From Hydrogenophaga sp. (GTDB lineage Bacteria > Pseudomonadota > Gammaproteobacteria > Burkholderiales > Burkholderiaceae_C), in contig JAABQK010000020.1 of the NCBI GenBank assembly GCA_011391495.1, positions 1 to 44,460 of the forward strand: a stretch of DNA of 44,460 nt, written 5' to 3'. The notes below the pieces were generated by a model, which saw only the letters and a program-made list of their open reading frames with translations, was not told where the DNA came from and ran no database searches. Positions 33,726-41,939 of this stretch are shown in pieces (the stretch's first letter is position 1; each line of letters starts with the position of its first letter). The translations under genes were made by a program, and so were the position numbers.

Positions 33726-35023
33726 CGATCTGTGGGCTGTAGGGTCAGCTCGTTGCCGTCGAAGCGGGCGCGCCAGCCATTGCCCTCGAGCACCTGCTGC
33801 AAGTCGCGCAGCGCCGCTTCATCGGCCTGCCAGCCGGCGAAGCGCCCTTCACCCGTGGTGTAGCCAATGGACGACGGGACGGGCACATCGCCGCTGGCGT
33901 TTTGCGCCAGGGCGCCCAGCATGGTTTCCAGGTCGCCCGCCGACAAGGTGCCGCTGGCCTGCTGCAGCCGGGACAGCTCGCGCCGCATCTGCACCGGTGC
34001 GTCCAGCACTACCGTGACCTGCGAAAAGCTCTGCTGCAAGGTCTGGCGCATGGCCTGCTGCTTGGCCTGGAGGCTGCTGCGCTCGGACCAGGCGGTCGCA
34101 TTCAGTCCCACCAGCTGCACCGCCGCCAGGGCCGCAAGGCCCCAGCGTGCCGGGCGCCAGGCGGGGGCGCTGCGCCAGCGCCGCAGCACTTGCCGCAGGC
34201 GCTGGCCGCGCCGCGCACCGGCAGACAGACTCAGGTCGAACTGGGCCAGGTTCCAGTCGCTCTGGGCACATTGCAGCAGCCACGCCGGACGGGACACGAG
34301 CTCAAAACGCTGGTTGAGCACCTGCTCGGCCAGCGAGGCCACCGAGGGATCGGCCAGCCAGCGGGTGGCGCCGGGATCGGACGCCAGGGGGGGCGTCGCA
34401 GCGTTGCCTGTGCCAGACGTCAGATCGCCCAGCGCCGAGTCGCCCGAACTGCCGGCGCCGCTGTCTTCCAGCGGGGTGCAGCGCACGCCGAGCGGATGGG
34501 CCGTAGCGAGCCAGACGTGGCCGCCCTCGTCGTGTGCCCAGTGCAGGGTCGGCGCGGGCTGGGTGTCCTGGCCTGTGGCAGCGGTCGCAGCCTCCAGGGG
34601 AGGCAGCGGCCACAGCGAGGGAACGATGCGCGAAACCGGGCGCCCGGCGGCATCCAGGGCCTGCAGCCAGCTGCGCAGCCAGGGCTTGTGACAGGCTGCC
34701 ACCCACACCGTCTGGCCGGAGCGCCCGCCCGGCTCAAGGGCGAAATGCAGCTCGGCGGTGTCGCTAAGCACGCGGTCTTCCAGCAGTCCGTCCAGCACCG
34801 CCCGCAGCTTGTTGTTGGGCGCCTTGGGCAGGTTCACCCGGTGCCAGGAGACCGCGCGTGGCGGCAGCACGAGCACCACGTCCTCGTCGCGCGGCAGCAG
34901 GGAGGCTGCGCACTGGCCCTGCTCGGCCACCAGCTGCCCGTTCGTGGAGCTGGCCCAGTCAAGCGTGGCCGCCGGGCCCGTGGCCGGCGCGACAGAGAAG
35001 TCGGAGGGGGTGAGGATCAGCAC
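33722..35023 (-). CDS. gspL: Type II secretion protein GspL
   Basis: A 433-residue inner-membrane protein that binds GspE on the cytoplasmic side. The N-terminal actin-like part (about 1-270) includes the VVLVLPPRAVSWHRVNLPK and LRAVLDGLLEDRVLSDTAEL blocks; one membrane helix lies near 300-318; the C-terminal periplasmic part (about 320-430) has a coiled region and a ferredoxin-like fold. A loop rich in Gly/Ser/Thr is found near 185-215. The start is GTG at 35023; ribosome binding support is weak. It overlaps gspM by four bases and lies 79 bases after gspK. Confidence 0.92.
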   Translation of the reverse strand: MLILTPSDFSVAPATGPAATLDWASSTNGQLVAEQGQCAASLLPRDEDVVLVLPPRAVSWHRVNLPKAPNNKLRAVLDGLLEDRVLSDTAELHFALEPGGRSGQTVWVAACHKPWLRSWLQALDAAGRPVSRIVPSLWPLPPLEAATAATGQDTQPAPTLHWAHDEGGHVWLATAHPLGVRCTPLEDSGAGSSGDSALGDLTSGTGNAATPPLASDPGATRWLADPSVASLAEQVLNQRFELVSRPAWLLQCAQSDWNLAQFDLSLSAGARRGQRLRQVLRRWRSAPAWRPARWGLAALAAVQLVGLNATAWSERSSLQAKQQAMRQTLQQSFSQVTVVLDAPVQMRRELSRLQQASGTLSAGDLETMLGALAQNASGDVPVPSSIGYTTGEGRFAGWQADEAALRDLQQVLEGNGWRARFDGNELTLQPTDR

Positions 35024-35102
35024 GAAAAGGGTTCGGAACGAGGAAGGTTCATCGGGTTGTACGCCTGCATTCTAGAGAGGCACCGTGACAGGGCGCCAGA
35101 AC

Positions 35103-36113
35103 TCATCGCCCGGCGATGCGTTCGCGCCAGCGCACGCTCACGTTCAGGTTGTTGCGCTCCACCAGCGAGCGCTCTTCGATCACCGCATCGTCGAGCCGCA
35201 AACGGCCGCGTACCTCGAAAAAATTGCTGCGCGTGCCGTGGTGCAGGTCCGACAGCTGGGCCGCTGCCTCTGGCACGGTGCGGCCAGCGTCGGCGAGGGT
35301 CTTGAACGGGCTGCGCTCGCGCTCGCTCACCAGGCGCTGGGCCTGCGCCATGTCCAGCCCGGGCACGCTGGCAGCCATGGCCTGCGGGCTGGCGGTGTTG
35401 AGATTGAGCGTGGTGCGCACGGGCAGCACCGTCACATGGGGTTCCAGCACCGCCAGACTGGACCGGCCAATGCCGAGCCAGCCCAGCTGTGCCAGTTTGG
35501 ACGGCGTGAGCGCCGTGCGGGAAGGCAGGGGGTCGCTGGCGGCCAGGTTGGACGTGATCAGCAGTTCGTCCACCGCCGCGTTGAGTTCAGGCACGGGAAG
35601 ATCCAGCTGTTCGTAGAGCCGGGTGAAAGCTTCCAGATCGGCTTTGGAGATTTCGGCCTTCGCCTGGGCGCCGCTGCCGGTGATGCGCACCAGGTTCAGA
35701 AAATTCATACGCGACTGCAGGTCGATCACCTCGCCCGACAAGAAGGCCTGCAGCACGTCGTCGGCGTTGTTGTCCTTGTCCGCGGCCAGAAAGCTGGAGA
35801 GGCGCGCTTCTTCCAGCGGGGTGGCCCAGGGCTCGCCCAGGTGGTCCGCATTGCCGCTGTTCTGGTTGCCTCGCGCGTCCTCGCGCAGGATCAGGCGCGC
35901 CCAGTCGAGTGCGCCGGTGAGGATCCAGCCGGCTTGCGCGCGCTGGCGTTCGGCCGTCTCCACTTCGGTGGCGCGCCACTGCTGCCACAGGGCCGCCGAG
36001 GCGAGGGTCGCCACCAGGGTGACCACCAGCATGGCCAGCAGCAGCGCCGCTCCCTGCTGGCGCCGTGCGGTGCCGGCGGGCGGGCGGCTGGCCTGGTGGG
36101 TGGCTGGTCTCAT
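35103..36113 (-). CDS. gspK: Type II secretion minor pseudopilin GspK
   Basis: Tip pseudopilin, 336 residues, larger than the other pseudopilins as expected. The prepilin signal RRQQG/AALLLAMLVVTLVATL (about 17-38) lacks the Glu at mature position 5, a normal trait of GspK that makes it the tip subunit in the GspI-J-K complex. The globular part has LNLNTASPQAMAASVPGLD, a helix-hairpin-helix-like block near 255-275. Its ATG overlaps the gspJ stop (ATGA). Confidence 0.95.
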   Translation of the reverse strand: MRPATHQASRPPAGTARRQQGAALLLAMLVVTLVATLASAALWQQWRATEVETAERQRAQAGWILTGALDWARLILREDARGNQNSGNADHLGEPWATPLEEARLSSFLAADKDNNADDVLQAFLSGEVIDLQSRMNFLNLVRITGSGAQAKAEISKADLEAFTRLYEQLDLPVPELNAAVDELLITSNLAASDPLPSRTALTPSKLAQLGWLGIGRSSLAVLEPHVTVLPVRTTLNLNTASPQAMAASVPGLDMAQAQRLVSERERSPFKTLADAGRTVPEAAAQLSDLHHGTRSNFFEVRGRLRLDDAVIEERSLVERNNLNVSVRWRERIAGR

Positions 36114-36874
36114 GGGCGGCCCGCCTGCAGTGTCGGGCGCACCCAGTCGCGCACCAGGTCCCCGCTGAGACCCTGCCCGGACGAAAGCGTCAGGATCAGC
36201 CGCACGCCGTTGGGCGGGCTGTCAGCCGTGGCTGCCACGCCGCCTGTGCTTTCCGTGCCCACCGACGAGAGTGGGTTGCCCCAGGTTTCTCCCCGATGGT
36301 AGAAAAGTTGCCACTGGTCAATGCCGACCAGGGCAATGGCGCTGTCCACGCCGGCGTTGTCTTGCGTGATGGGTGCGGCTTCGCGGCTCCAGTCGGCCGC
36401 CCGCTGCCAGGCCCGGGCCAGCTCGTCGCGTTGCACCACCGGCGGAGACTGCCAGCGCACCCAGTAACCGGTCGCCGCAGGGATGCTGGCGCCTTCGGCT
36501 TCGATCGGCAGGCTGCCCTGTCGCCGTGTCCATGCCACCACCCGGATGCCGGCGCTGTCCAGTCCCGCCTCGCTGCTGTCCCGGCGTGTCAGACGCAGCA
36601 CACGGCCATCGAACTCCAGCGCATTCACCTCGCCGGTGTTCACCAGGGCGTCGAGATCGGCGCCCCATTGCCCCAGTGCCGCCTGCATGCGCATCAGCTC
36701 GTCGGCGCGTTGCTGGGTCAGGGTCTGGGTGCGCGTCATGCCGTCGATCGAACGCCAGCTCAGCAGGGCCAGCAGGGACATGATCGTGATCGCGACCAGC
36801 AGCTCGATCAGCGTGAAGCCGCGCACCTGCCGCGACCCGCGCAGCGGTGGAGCGTGGGGGCGATCACCCCACAT
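36110..36874 (-). CDS. gspJ: Type II secretion minor pseudopilin GspJ
   Basis: A 254-residue pseudopilin with the prepilin motif RQVRG/FTLIELLVAITIMSLL (about 15-35), including Glu at mature position 5. Beta-rich part follows with TLTQQRADELMRMQAALGQW and a W-rich region near 160-200. ATG 36874 shares its first base with the gspI stop (TGATG), so translation is coupled. Together with GspI and GspK it would form the tip of the pseudopilus. Confidence 0.94.
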   Translation of the reverse strand: MWGDRPHAPPLRGSRQVRGFTLIELLVAITIMSLLALLSWRSIDGMTRTQTLTQQRADELMRMQAALGQWGADLDALVNTGEVNALEFDGRVLRLTRRDSSEAGLDSAGIRVVAWTRRQGSLPIEAEGASIPAATGYWVRWQSPPVVQRDELARAWQRAADWSREAAPITQDNAGVDSAIALVGIDQWQLFYHRGETWGNPLSSVGTESTGGVAATADSPPNGVRLILTLSSGQGLSGDLVRDWVRPTLQAGRP

Positions 36875-37248
36875 CAATACCGCCCCAGCACAGTGGACAG
36901 GGTGAGCAGGCGCACGTTGGTGCCATCCACGGGGGCCTCCACCACCGCGTCGATGCGGCGGAAATTCGGATTCGGCGTGGGTGCCACGGCCAGCCGCACC
37001 TGAAATGTGTGACCGGCCTGGTCGCAGGTCACCGTGGAGTCGCCCACGCCGGGCAGCTGGCGCGCCAGGCGCAGCTGCGTGAGTTCGTTTTCCGCGCACA
37101 GCTGGGCGAGCCACTGGTCGGTCTGCCGCGTGGTGGCCCGAGTGAGCGCACCGGTGGCCTGCAGGCCCGCGGCCAGTGTGATGGCGACCACCGCCAGCGC
37201 CACCAGAACCTCGATCAGCGTGAAGCCCCGCGGGCGCTGCCGTGTCAT
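36874..37248 (-). CDS. gspI: Type II secretion minor pseudopilin GspI
   Basis: A 124-residue pseudopilin with a very short leader before RPRG/FTLIEVLVALAVVAITLA (residues 5-25), with Glu at mature position 5. The conserved WLAQLCAENELTQLRLA block near 46-62 is typical for GspI. ATG 37248 overlaps the gspH stop in ATGA. Confidence 0.95.
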   Translation of the reverse strand: MTRQRPRGFTLIEVLVALAVVAITLAAGLQATGALTRATTRQTDQWLAQLCAENELTQLRLARQLPGVGDSTVTCDQAGHTFQVRLAVAPTPNPNFRRIDAVVEAPVDGTNVRLLTLSTVLGRY

Positions 37249-37727
37249 GGCGATGCCACCACGGCAAACGGGGACAGGCCGTCGGTGGCCAGCGTCAGCT
37301 GGCGCTCACCCTGGAGCAGCACCAGGCGCTGAGCGGCAATCAGGGGTTCTGGCCCGAGCACCAGCGTCTGGGCACCCGCGGGCCGGGTGATCTGGGCCCG
37401 GGTGGCCGGGTCCAGCCAGCTGCGAGGGCCGTCCAGCGAATCCCGGGCGTCCTGGCGCGGCTTGACCCCCAGAAACTCGAATCCCTGGGGCGACAGGCGC
37501 CACACCACGGGCATGCCGCTGGTGCGCGACTGCGCACGGGCCGATTCCAGCAAGGCCGCCAGACGCAGGGCCTCGCGTTCGAGCTGGGTGGCGCTGCTGT
37601 CGCGCAGAGCCAGTGTGGCGCCCGCGGTGGCCAGTGCCACGATAGCGATGACCACCATCAGCTCCAGCAGGGTGAAACCCTGGGAGCGAACCCAGCGTGA
37701 GGGCTCGCCAGGTTGCGTGGTGTTCAC
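37245..37727 (-). CDS. gspH: Type II secretion minor pseudopilin GspH
   Basis: A 160-residue pseudopilin with the prepilin motif RSQG/FTLLELMVVIAIVALATA (about 15-35). The middle SATQLEREALRLAALLESAR block (about 42-61) fits GspH. The start is GTG 37727, overlapping the gspG stop in GTGA, so the longer open frame upstream inside gspG is not used. Confidence 0.93.
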   Translation of the reverse strand: MNTTQPGEPSRWVRSQGFTLLELMVVIAIVALATAGATLALRDSSATQLEREALRLAALLESARAQSRTSGMPVVWRLSPQGFEFLGVKPRQDARDSLDGPRSWLDPATRAQITRPAGAQTLVLGPEPLIAAQRLVLLQGERQLTLATDGLSPFAVVASP

Positions 37728-38194
37728 TGCCAGCTGCCGATGTCCGCGTCTTTGCCCTCGCCACCGGGCTGGCCGTCCGCGCCCAGCGACAGCACATCCA
37801 CCTCGCCGTGCACCCCGGGGTTGAGGTACTGGTAGGGCTGGTTCCACGGGTCGGCGGGCAGTTTCTCCAGGTAGGGGCGCCAGTTCGGCGGCAGCGGGCT
37901 GGCCGTGGGTCTGGTGACCAGCGCGCCCAGTCCCTGTTCGCCCGTGGGGTAGCGCTGGTTGTCCAGCCGGTACAGCTTGAGTGCCTGCATCAGGTTGTTC
38001 ACATCCGTCTTGGCTGCGGTGCCGCGGGCATCATCGGCGCGGTCCAGCACATTGGGCACGATCAGCGCTGCCAGCACCCCGATGATCACCAGCACCACCA
38101 TGAGCTCGATCAGGGTGAAGCCGCGTTGCAGGGCGCGGCCGGCGCGAGGGGCCAGGCCGGCGGGAAGGGGGTGTGTGGGGGTGTGGTGGTTCAA
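37724..38194 (-). CDS. gspG: Type II secretion major pseudopilin GspG
   Basis: Main shaft subunit of the pseudopilus, 156 residues from a TTG start. The prepilin cleavage site is ALQRG/FTLIELMVVLVIIGVL (about 22-41), longer leader than in many GspG proteins. The calcium-site region near 110-140 (NPGVHGEVDVLSLGADGQPG) and DPWNQPYQYLNPG are diagnostic. TTG 38194 is chosen because GGGAG lies 6-7 bases before it; an ATG at 38287 would almost touch the gspC start on the other strand. Leads the gspG-to-gspE operon; gspC is divergent. Confidence 0.93.
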   Translation of the reverse strand: MNHHTPTHPLPAGLAPRAGRALQRGFTLIELMVVLVIIGVLAALIVPNVLDRADDARGTAAKTDVNNLMQALKLYRLDNQRYPTGEQGLGALVTRPTASPLPPNWRPYLEKLPADPWNQPYQYLNPGVHGEVDVLSLGADGQPGGEGKDADIGSWQ

Positions 38195-38296
38195 AACGGT
38201 CTCCCGGGCGCGGTGCGCAAAAGTCTGACGATTCCGGAGCGCGCTAAGCGGCTTCAAACGCCTGTTGCAGGCTTGGGCGTCGATCATAATGCGCCC

Positions 38297-38893
38297 ATGA
38301 ACAAGGCGGCTTCTTTCGCTCACTCGCTGTACCCCGGCGACAGCCCGTCCAGTCTGGCGGCTGGACGCAAACCCTGGCCGGTCCTGGCCGCCGGGCTGCT
38401 GTGGCTCGCTGCCGGCCTGAGTGCGGGCTACTGGGTGCTGCTGGCCCTGGGCAGGACGCCGGTGACCCCGGTGTCGGCGGTGGCCAGCGCCGTGCCTGTG
38501 GCAGACCCCGCAGCGGTCGGGCGTGCGCTGGGGTCCCTGCCGGTGGCCTCCACCACCGATGGCGCGCCGGTGCCGGTGGCCGTGGTCAGCCGTTATGCCC
38601 TGCTGGGTGTGGTGGACGGCGGCCAGCAACGCGGCGCGGCCCTGCTGGCTGTGGGTGGCCAGCCGCCCCGGCCTTACCGGGTCGGTGCCGTGGTCGAAGA
38701 CGGGGTGGTCCTGCAATCGGTGAGCCGCCGGACGGTTCGCCTGGGCGCCACGCTGGACGGTCCCTCCACCGTGGAACTGTCGGTGCCCGAATTGTCCGAA
38801 GGACCGGGTGCGGCTATCGCTGCCGTGCCTTCTGTGGCACCCGCTCCACCGCCTCCTGCGACGTCCTCTGTGCCGCCCTCCAGGGCGCCCTGA
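38297..38893 (+). CDS. gspC: Type II secretion protein GspC, short form without PDZ
   Basis: A 198-residue inner-membrane protein that connects the platform with the secretin. It has one membrane helix (about 27-52, VLAAGLLWLAAGLSAGYWVL) and the homology region (about 90-155: SRYALLGVVDGGQQRGAALL, then VVEDGVVLQSVSRRTVRLGA). After this it ends in a Pro/Ala tail and lacks the PDZ or coiled-coil domain found in GspC of many species. ATG 38297 is close to the divergent gspG promoter region. The family call rests on the homology region and locus position. Confidence 0.9.
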   Translation: MNKAASFAHSLYPGDSPSSLAAGRKPWPVLAAGLLWLAAGLSAGYWVLLALGRTPVTPVSAVASAVPVADPAAVGRALGSLPVASTTDGAPVPVAVVSRYALLGVVDGGQQRGAALLAVGGQPPRPYRVGAVVEDGVVLQSVSRRTVRLGATLDGPSTVELSVPELSEGPGAAIAAVPSVAPAPPPPATSSVPPSRAP

Positions 38894-38970
38894 GCGCCTG
38901 GCGGTCGCAGGCCATCCTGGCCCGCTTGCGCGTGGAGGCGGCTGCAATGGCGCGAAGCTTCCCGACCTTC

Positions 38971-40071
38971 CTAGTGTTCGAGCAGGCTTTGCGCCGCCAG
39001 CAGCAAGGGCCAGGCCAGCAGTGCGCCCGCGCCCTGGCCCAGGCGCAACTCCAGGTTCAGCAGCGGCTCCGCCTGCAGGTGGATGAGCAGCAGGCGGTGC
39101 CCCGGTTCGGCCGAACGGTGGCCAAACACCAGGTAGTCCGCCACCGCCGGGCACAGGCCGCGCGCCACCAGGGCCGCCGCGCTGGCCACGAATCCATCCA
39201 CCAGGACCACCCGGCGCTCGCTGGCCGCCTGCAGCATGGCACCGGTCATCATGGCAATTTCAAAGCCTCCCAATGCCGCCAGCGCGTCCAGCGGTGTGAC
39301 CGCCTTGCGGTGCCGGCTGGCCGCTGCGAACAGCTTTTCCAGCTTGTTTTGCAGCTGGACGTTGTCCAGACCACCTTCCATGGGTGAATCGCGCCCACAG
39401 GCGTCGGCCAGGGGCACGCCGCACAGGCGCGACAGCAGCAGCGCTGCGCTGGACGTGTTGCCCACGCCCACATCGCCCAGCGCCAGCACATTGCCCGGCA
39501 GGTGGCGCACCACATCCATGCCGGCGTGCAGCGCGGCAATCGCCTGGGCCATCGACATGGCGGGACTGAGCACCAGGTTGCGCGTGCCGTAGCCGATCTT
39601 GCGCAGCAGCAGCGGGGCGTGGGGTTTGTCGCTGCCGGGCAGGGTGATGGGGCTGGCCACGCCGGCATCGACCACGGTCAGGTCAAAGCCATGCAGCGCC
39701 GCCAGCGTGTTGACCGGCGCCGTGCCCTGCAGCATCTGCAGCACGCGCTGGCGCGTCGCCTCCTGCGGGAAGGCCGACACGCCTTCGTCGGTGATGCCAT
39801 GGTCGCCCGCGAACACCACCACCTGCGGTGAATCAAAGGCCAGCAGGTCAAAGGCCAGCGGACTGGCGTTCTGGATCAGGCCCAGTTGCACCACCAGCGT
39901 TTCCAGGCGACCGAGCGCGTGGCTCGGGCATCCGGGTAGCGTCAGGCGCCGTTGCAGTGTGGAGGCCAGCACGCTGTCGGCCGTGGGCGCCACAGCCGGC
40001 AGCTTCAGCGCTGCCGGCAGCGGGGGGGTGGGGCGCCCGTTGAGGGGCAGGAAGACGGGATCGACGGCCAT
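38971..40071 (-). CDS. cobT: CobT-type phosphoribosyltransferase with altered catalytic residues
   Basis: Nicotinate-nucleotide:dimethylbenzimidazole phosphoribosyltransferase, which makes alpha-ribazole phosphate for the lower ligand of cobalamin. The 366-residue product has the family blocks FAGDHGITDEGVSAFP (88-102), GDVGVGNTSSAA (199-210), and GHRSAEPGHRLLLIHL (317-332). The block that reads GE(L/M)G in enterobacterial CobT (E174) is GDVG here (D200), and the catalytic RLGEG (E317) is RLGQG (Q346); I checked the CAG codon on the minus strand. It may have altered base specificity or reduced activity. It starts 24 bases after the ilvA stop, so it is probably co-transcribed. No other cobalamin genes are in the window. 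Confidence 0.9.
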   Translation of the reverse strand: MAVDPVFLPLNGRPTPPLPAALKLPAVAPTADSVLASTLQRRLTLPGCPSHALGRLETLVVQLGLIQNASPLAFDLLAFDSPQVVVFAGDHGITDEGVSAFPQEATRQRVLQMLQGTAPVNTLAALHGFDLTVVDAGVASPITLPGSDKPHAPLLLRKIGYGTRNLVLSPAMSMAQAIAALHAGMDVVRHLPGNVLALGDVGVGNTSSAALLLSRLCGVPLADACGRDSPMEGGLDNVQLQNKLEKLFAAASRHRKAVTPLDALAALGGFEIAMMTGAMLQAASERRVVLVDGFVASAAALVARGLCPAVADYLVFGHRSAEPGHRLLLIHLQAEPLLNLELRLGQGAGALLAWPLLLAAQSLLEH

Positions 40072-40095
40072 GAGATCGCTGGGCGGGTGGGGCGG

Positions 40096-41706
40096 TCAGC
40101 TCTTGAGGAACAGTCGAAAGACCGGATTCTGCGTTTCCTCGACATAGGGGTAACCCAGCGTGTCGAGGAACTTGCCGAAGGCCTTGTGGTCCTGGGGCGG
40201 TACCTGCAGGCCGACCAGGATGCGCCCATAGTCGGCGCCCTGGTTGCGGTAATGGAACAGGCTGATGTTCCAGCCCGGACGCATCAGGCTCAGGAATTTC
40301 AGCAACGCGCCCGGGCGCTCCGGAAACACGAAGCGCAGCAGCCGCTCGTCATGGGCCAGCGGCGAATGTCCGCCCACCATGTGCCGGATGTGTTCCTTGG
40401 CCAGGTCGTCGTGCGTCAGGTCCAGCGCCTCGAAGCCGTGGCGCTTGAAGTTCGCCGCAATCTTGGTCGATTCACCCTTGCCCTGGGTGGTCAGTCCCAT
40501 GAAGACGTGGGCCACCTTGGCGTTGCCGATGCGGTAGTTGAACTCGGTCACGTTGCGCGGCCCGCCGGGCAGTCCGCCAATGGTCTCCAGGAAACGCTTG
40601 AAACTGCCGCGCTCTTCGGGAATGGTCACGGCAAACAGCGCCTCGCGCTCCTCGCCGACCTCCGCGCGTTCAGCCACGAAGCGCAGCCGGTCGAAGTTCA
40701 TGTTGGCGCCGCACAGGATGGCCGCGTAGGTTTCGCCCTTGGTCTTGTGTTCCGCCACGTATTGCTTGATCGCGGCCACCGCCAGCGCGCCCGAGGGTTC
40801 GACGATGCTGCGGGTGTCGACAAAGATGTCCTTGATGGCGGCGCACACCGCGTCGGTATCCACGACCACGAACTCGTCCACCAGGCCGCTGGCAATGCGA
40901 AAGGTTTCCTCGCCCACCAGTTTCACCGCCGTGCCGTCGGCGAACAGGCCCACGTCGGACAAGGTCACGCGTTCGCCGGCCGTCACCGACTGCAGCATCG
41001 CGTCCGAGTCGACGGTCTGCACGCCGATCACCTTGATCTCCGGGCGCACCGCCTTGATGTAGTTCGCCACCCCCGCAATCAGGCCACCGCCTCCAATCGC
41101 CACGAACACCGCGTCCAGGTGGTCCGAGCCCAGGCTCTGCAGCTGGCGCAGGATCTCCATGGCAATCGTGCCCTGGCCCGCGATCACGTCCGGGTCGTCA
41201 AAGGGGTGCACGAAAGTCAGCCCCTGCTTCTTCTGCAGGGTCACGGCATGGGTGTAGGCGTCCGAATAGCTCTCGCCATGCAGCACCACGTCACCGCCCA
41301 GCGCCCGCACGGCGTCCACCTTCACCTGCGGCGTGGTGGTGGGCATCACGATCACCGCCCGGGTACCCAGCTTGTGGGCGCCCAGGGCCACGCCTTGCGC
41401 GTGGTTGCCGGCCGAGGCGCAGATCACGCCCTTTTTCAGCTGCTGCGGCGTGAGGTGCGCCATCTTGTTGTAAGCGCCGCGCAGCTTGAAGCTGAACACC
41501 GGCTGCTGGTCCTCCCGCTTGAGCAGCACCTTGTTGTGCAGCCGCCGGCTGAGGTTTCTGGCCGGTTCCAGCGCCGATTCCACCGCCACGTCGTACACGC
41601 GGGCGGTCAGGATCTTTTTCAGGTAGTCGGCGGGGGAGAGCGCGGTCACCGGAGACGGGCTCGGCGCAACGGGGGGGGCAGCGGGCTTTTTCGGCTTGAC
41701 GGGCAT
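40096..41706 (-). CDS. ilvA: Threonine ammonia-lyase, biosynthetic (IlvA)
   Basis: First step of isoleucine synthesis: threonine to 2-oxobutanoate and ammonia, with pyridoxal phosphate. The 536-residue product has the PLP lysine K74 in FSFKLRGAYN, the SAGNHAQG block (98-105), and the phosphate loop GGGGL (205-209). Two C-terminal ACT-like domains (about 350-430 and 445-525) carry isoleucine and valine feedback control. A Pro/Ala/Lys tail of about 25 residues precedes the fold. ATG 41706 follows GAGGAA. A strong rho-independent hairpin in the leader (41749-41784) suggests attenuation. Confidence 0.97.
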   Translation of the reverse strand: MPVKPKKPAAPPVAPSPSPVTALSPADYLKKILTARVYDVAVESALEPARNLSRRLHNKVLLKREDQQPVFSFKLRGAYNKMAHLTPQQLKKGVICASAGNHAQGVALGAHKLGTRAVIVMPTTTPQVKVDAVRALGGDVVLHGESYSDAYTHAVTLQKKQGLTFVHPFDDPDVIAGQGTIAMEILRQLQSLGSDHLDAVFVAIGGGGLIAGVANYIKAVRPEIKVIGVQTVDSDAMLQSVTAGERVTLSDVGLFADGTAVKLVGEETFRIASGLVDEFVVVDTDAVCAAIKDIFVDTRSIVEPSGALAVAAIKQYVAEHKTKGETYAAILCGANMNFDRLRFVAERAEVGEEREALFAVTIPEERGSFKRFLETIGGLPGGPRNVTEFNYRIGNAKVAHVFMGLTTQGKGESTKIAANFKRHGFEALDLTHDDLAKEHIRHMVGGHSPLAHDERLLRFVFPERPGALLKFLSLMRPGWNISLFHYRNQGADYGRILVGLQVPPQDHKAFGKFLDTLGYPYVEETQNPVFRLFLKS

Positions 41707-41748
41707 GGTGTTTCCTCGGCGCCATCATATAGAGCGCAAAACGCAGGC

Positions 41749-41784
41749 AAAAAAAACCCGGACTGGCAGAACCGGTCCGGGTTT
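41749..41784 (-). terminator. Rho-independent terminator in the ilvA leader (attenuator or sRNA end)
   Basis: Minus strand: AAACCCGGAC, 11-base loop, GTCCGGGTTT, then continuing T residues (8 in all, 41756 to 41749). It lies 43 bases before the ilvA start. No minus-strand gene lies upstream, so it either controls ilvA or ends a small RNA that starts near 41838. On the plus strand no T tract follows, so it does not serve a plus-strand gene. Confidence 0.75.
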
Positions 41785-41848
41785 GAAATCCACCCGTGGA
41801 GGGCAGAGGAGACAACCTTCAATACAATGCCGCCAGTATACGGGCGGT

Positions 41849-41865
41849 ATGCTGCAATGCAGCAT
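41849..41865. promoter_or_regulatory. Perfect 8+1+8 inverted repeat between ilvA and the OsmC gene
   Basis: ATGCTGCA-A-TGCAGCAT. It lies in the divergent promoter region. A nearby CCGCC-N8-GGCGG repeat (41830-41847) includes a TATACT-like minus-strand -10 at about 41836-41841. The position fits a repressor or activator site for ilvA, the OsmC gene, or both. Confidence 0.45.
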
Positions 41866-41939
41866 CCCTCGACGTATTTTTGCTAGCTTTTAGAGAGCTG
41901 GCTCCAAGTTTGTCCACTAATTCACACTGAGAGCACGGC

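Noticed and set aside
30148..34017. A 1289-codon plus-strand open frame opposite gspD, gspN and gspM
   Set aside because: It is an antisense frame made by G+C-rich third positions. Its product is low-complexity (Gly, Arg, Val, Ala, His-rich) with no domain, while the minus strand encodes clear Gsp proteins.
38971..40071. A cobalamin riboswitch for cobT
   Set aside because: Only 24 bases separate ilvA and cobT and no B12-box-like element is seen.
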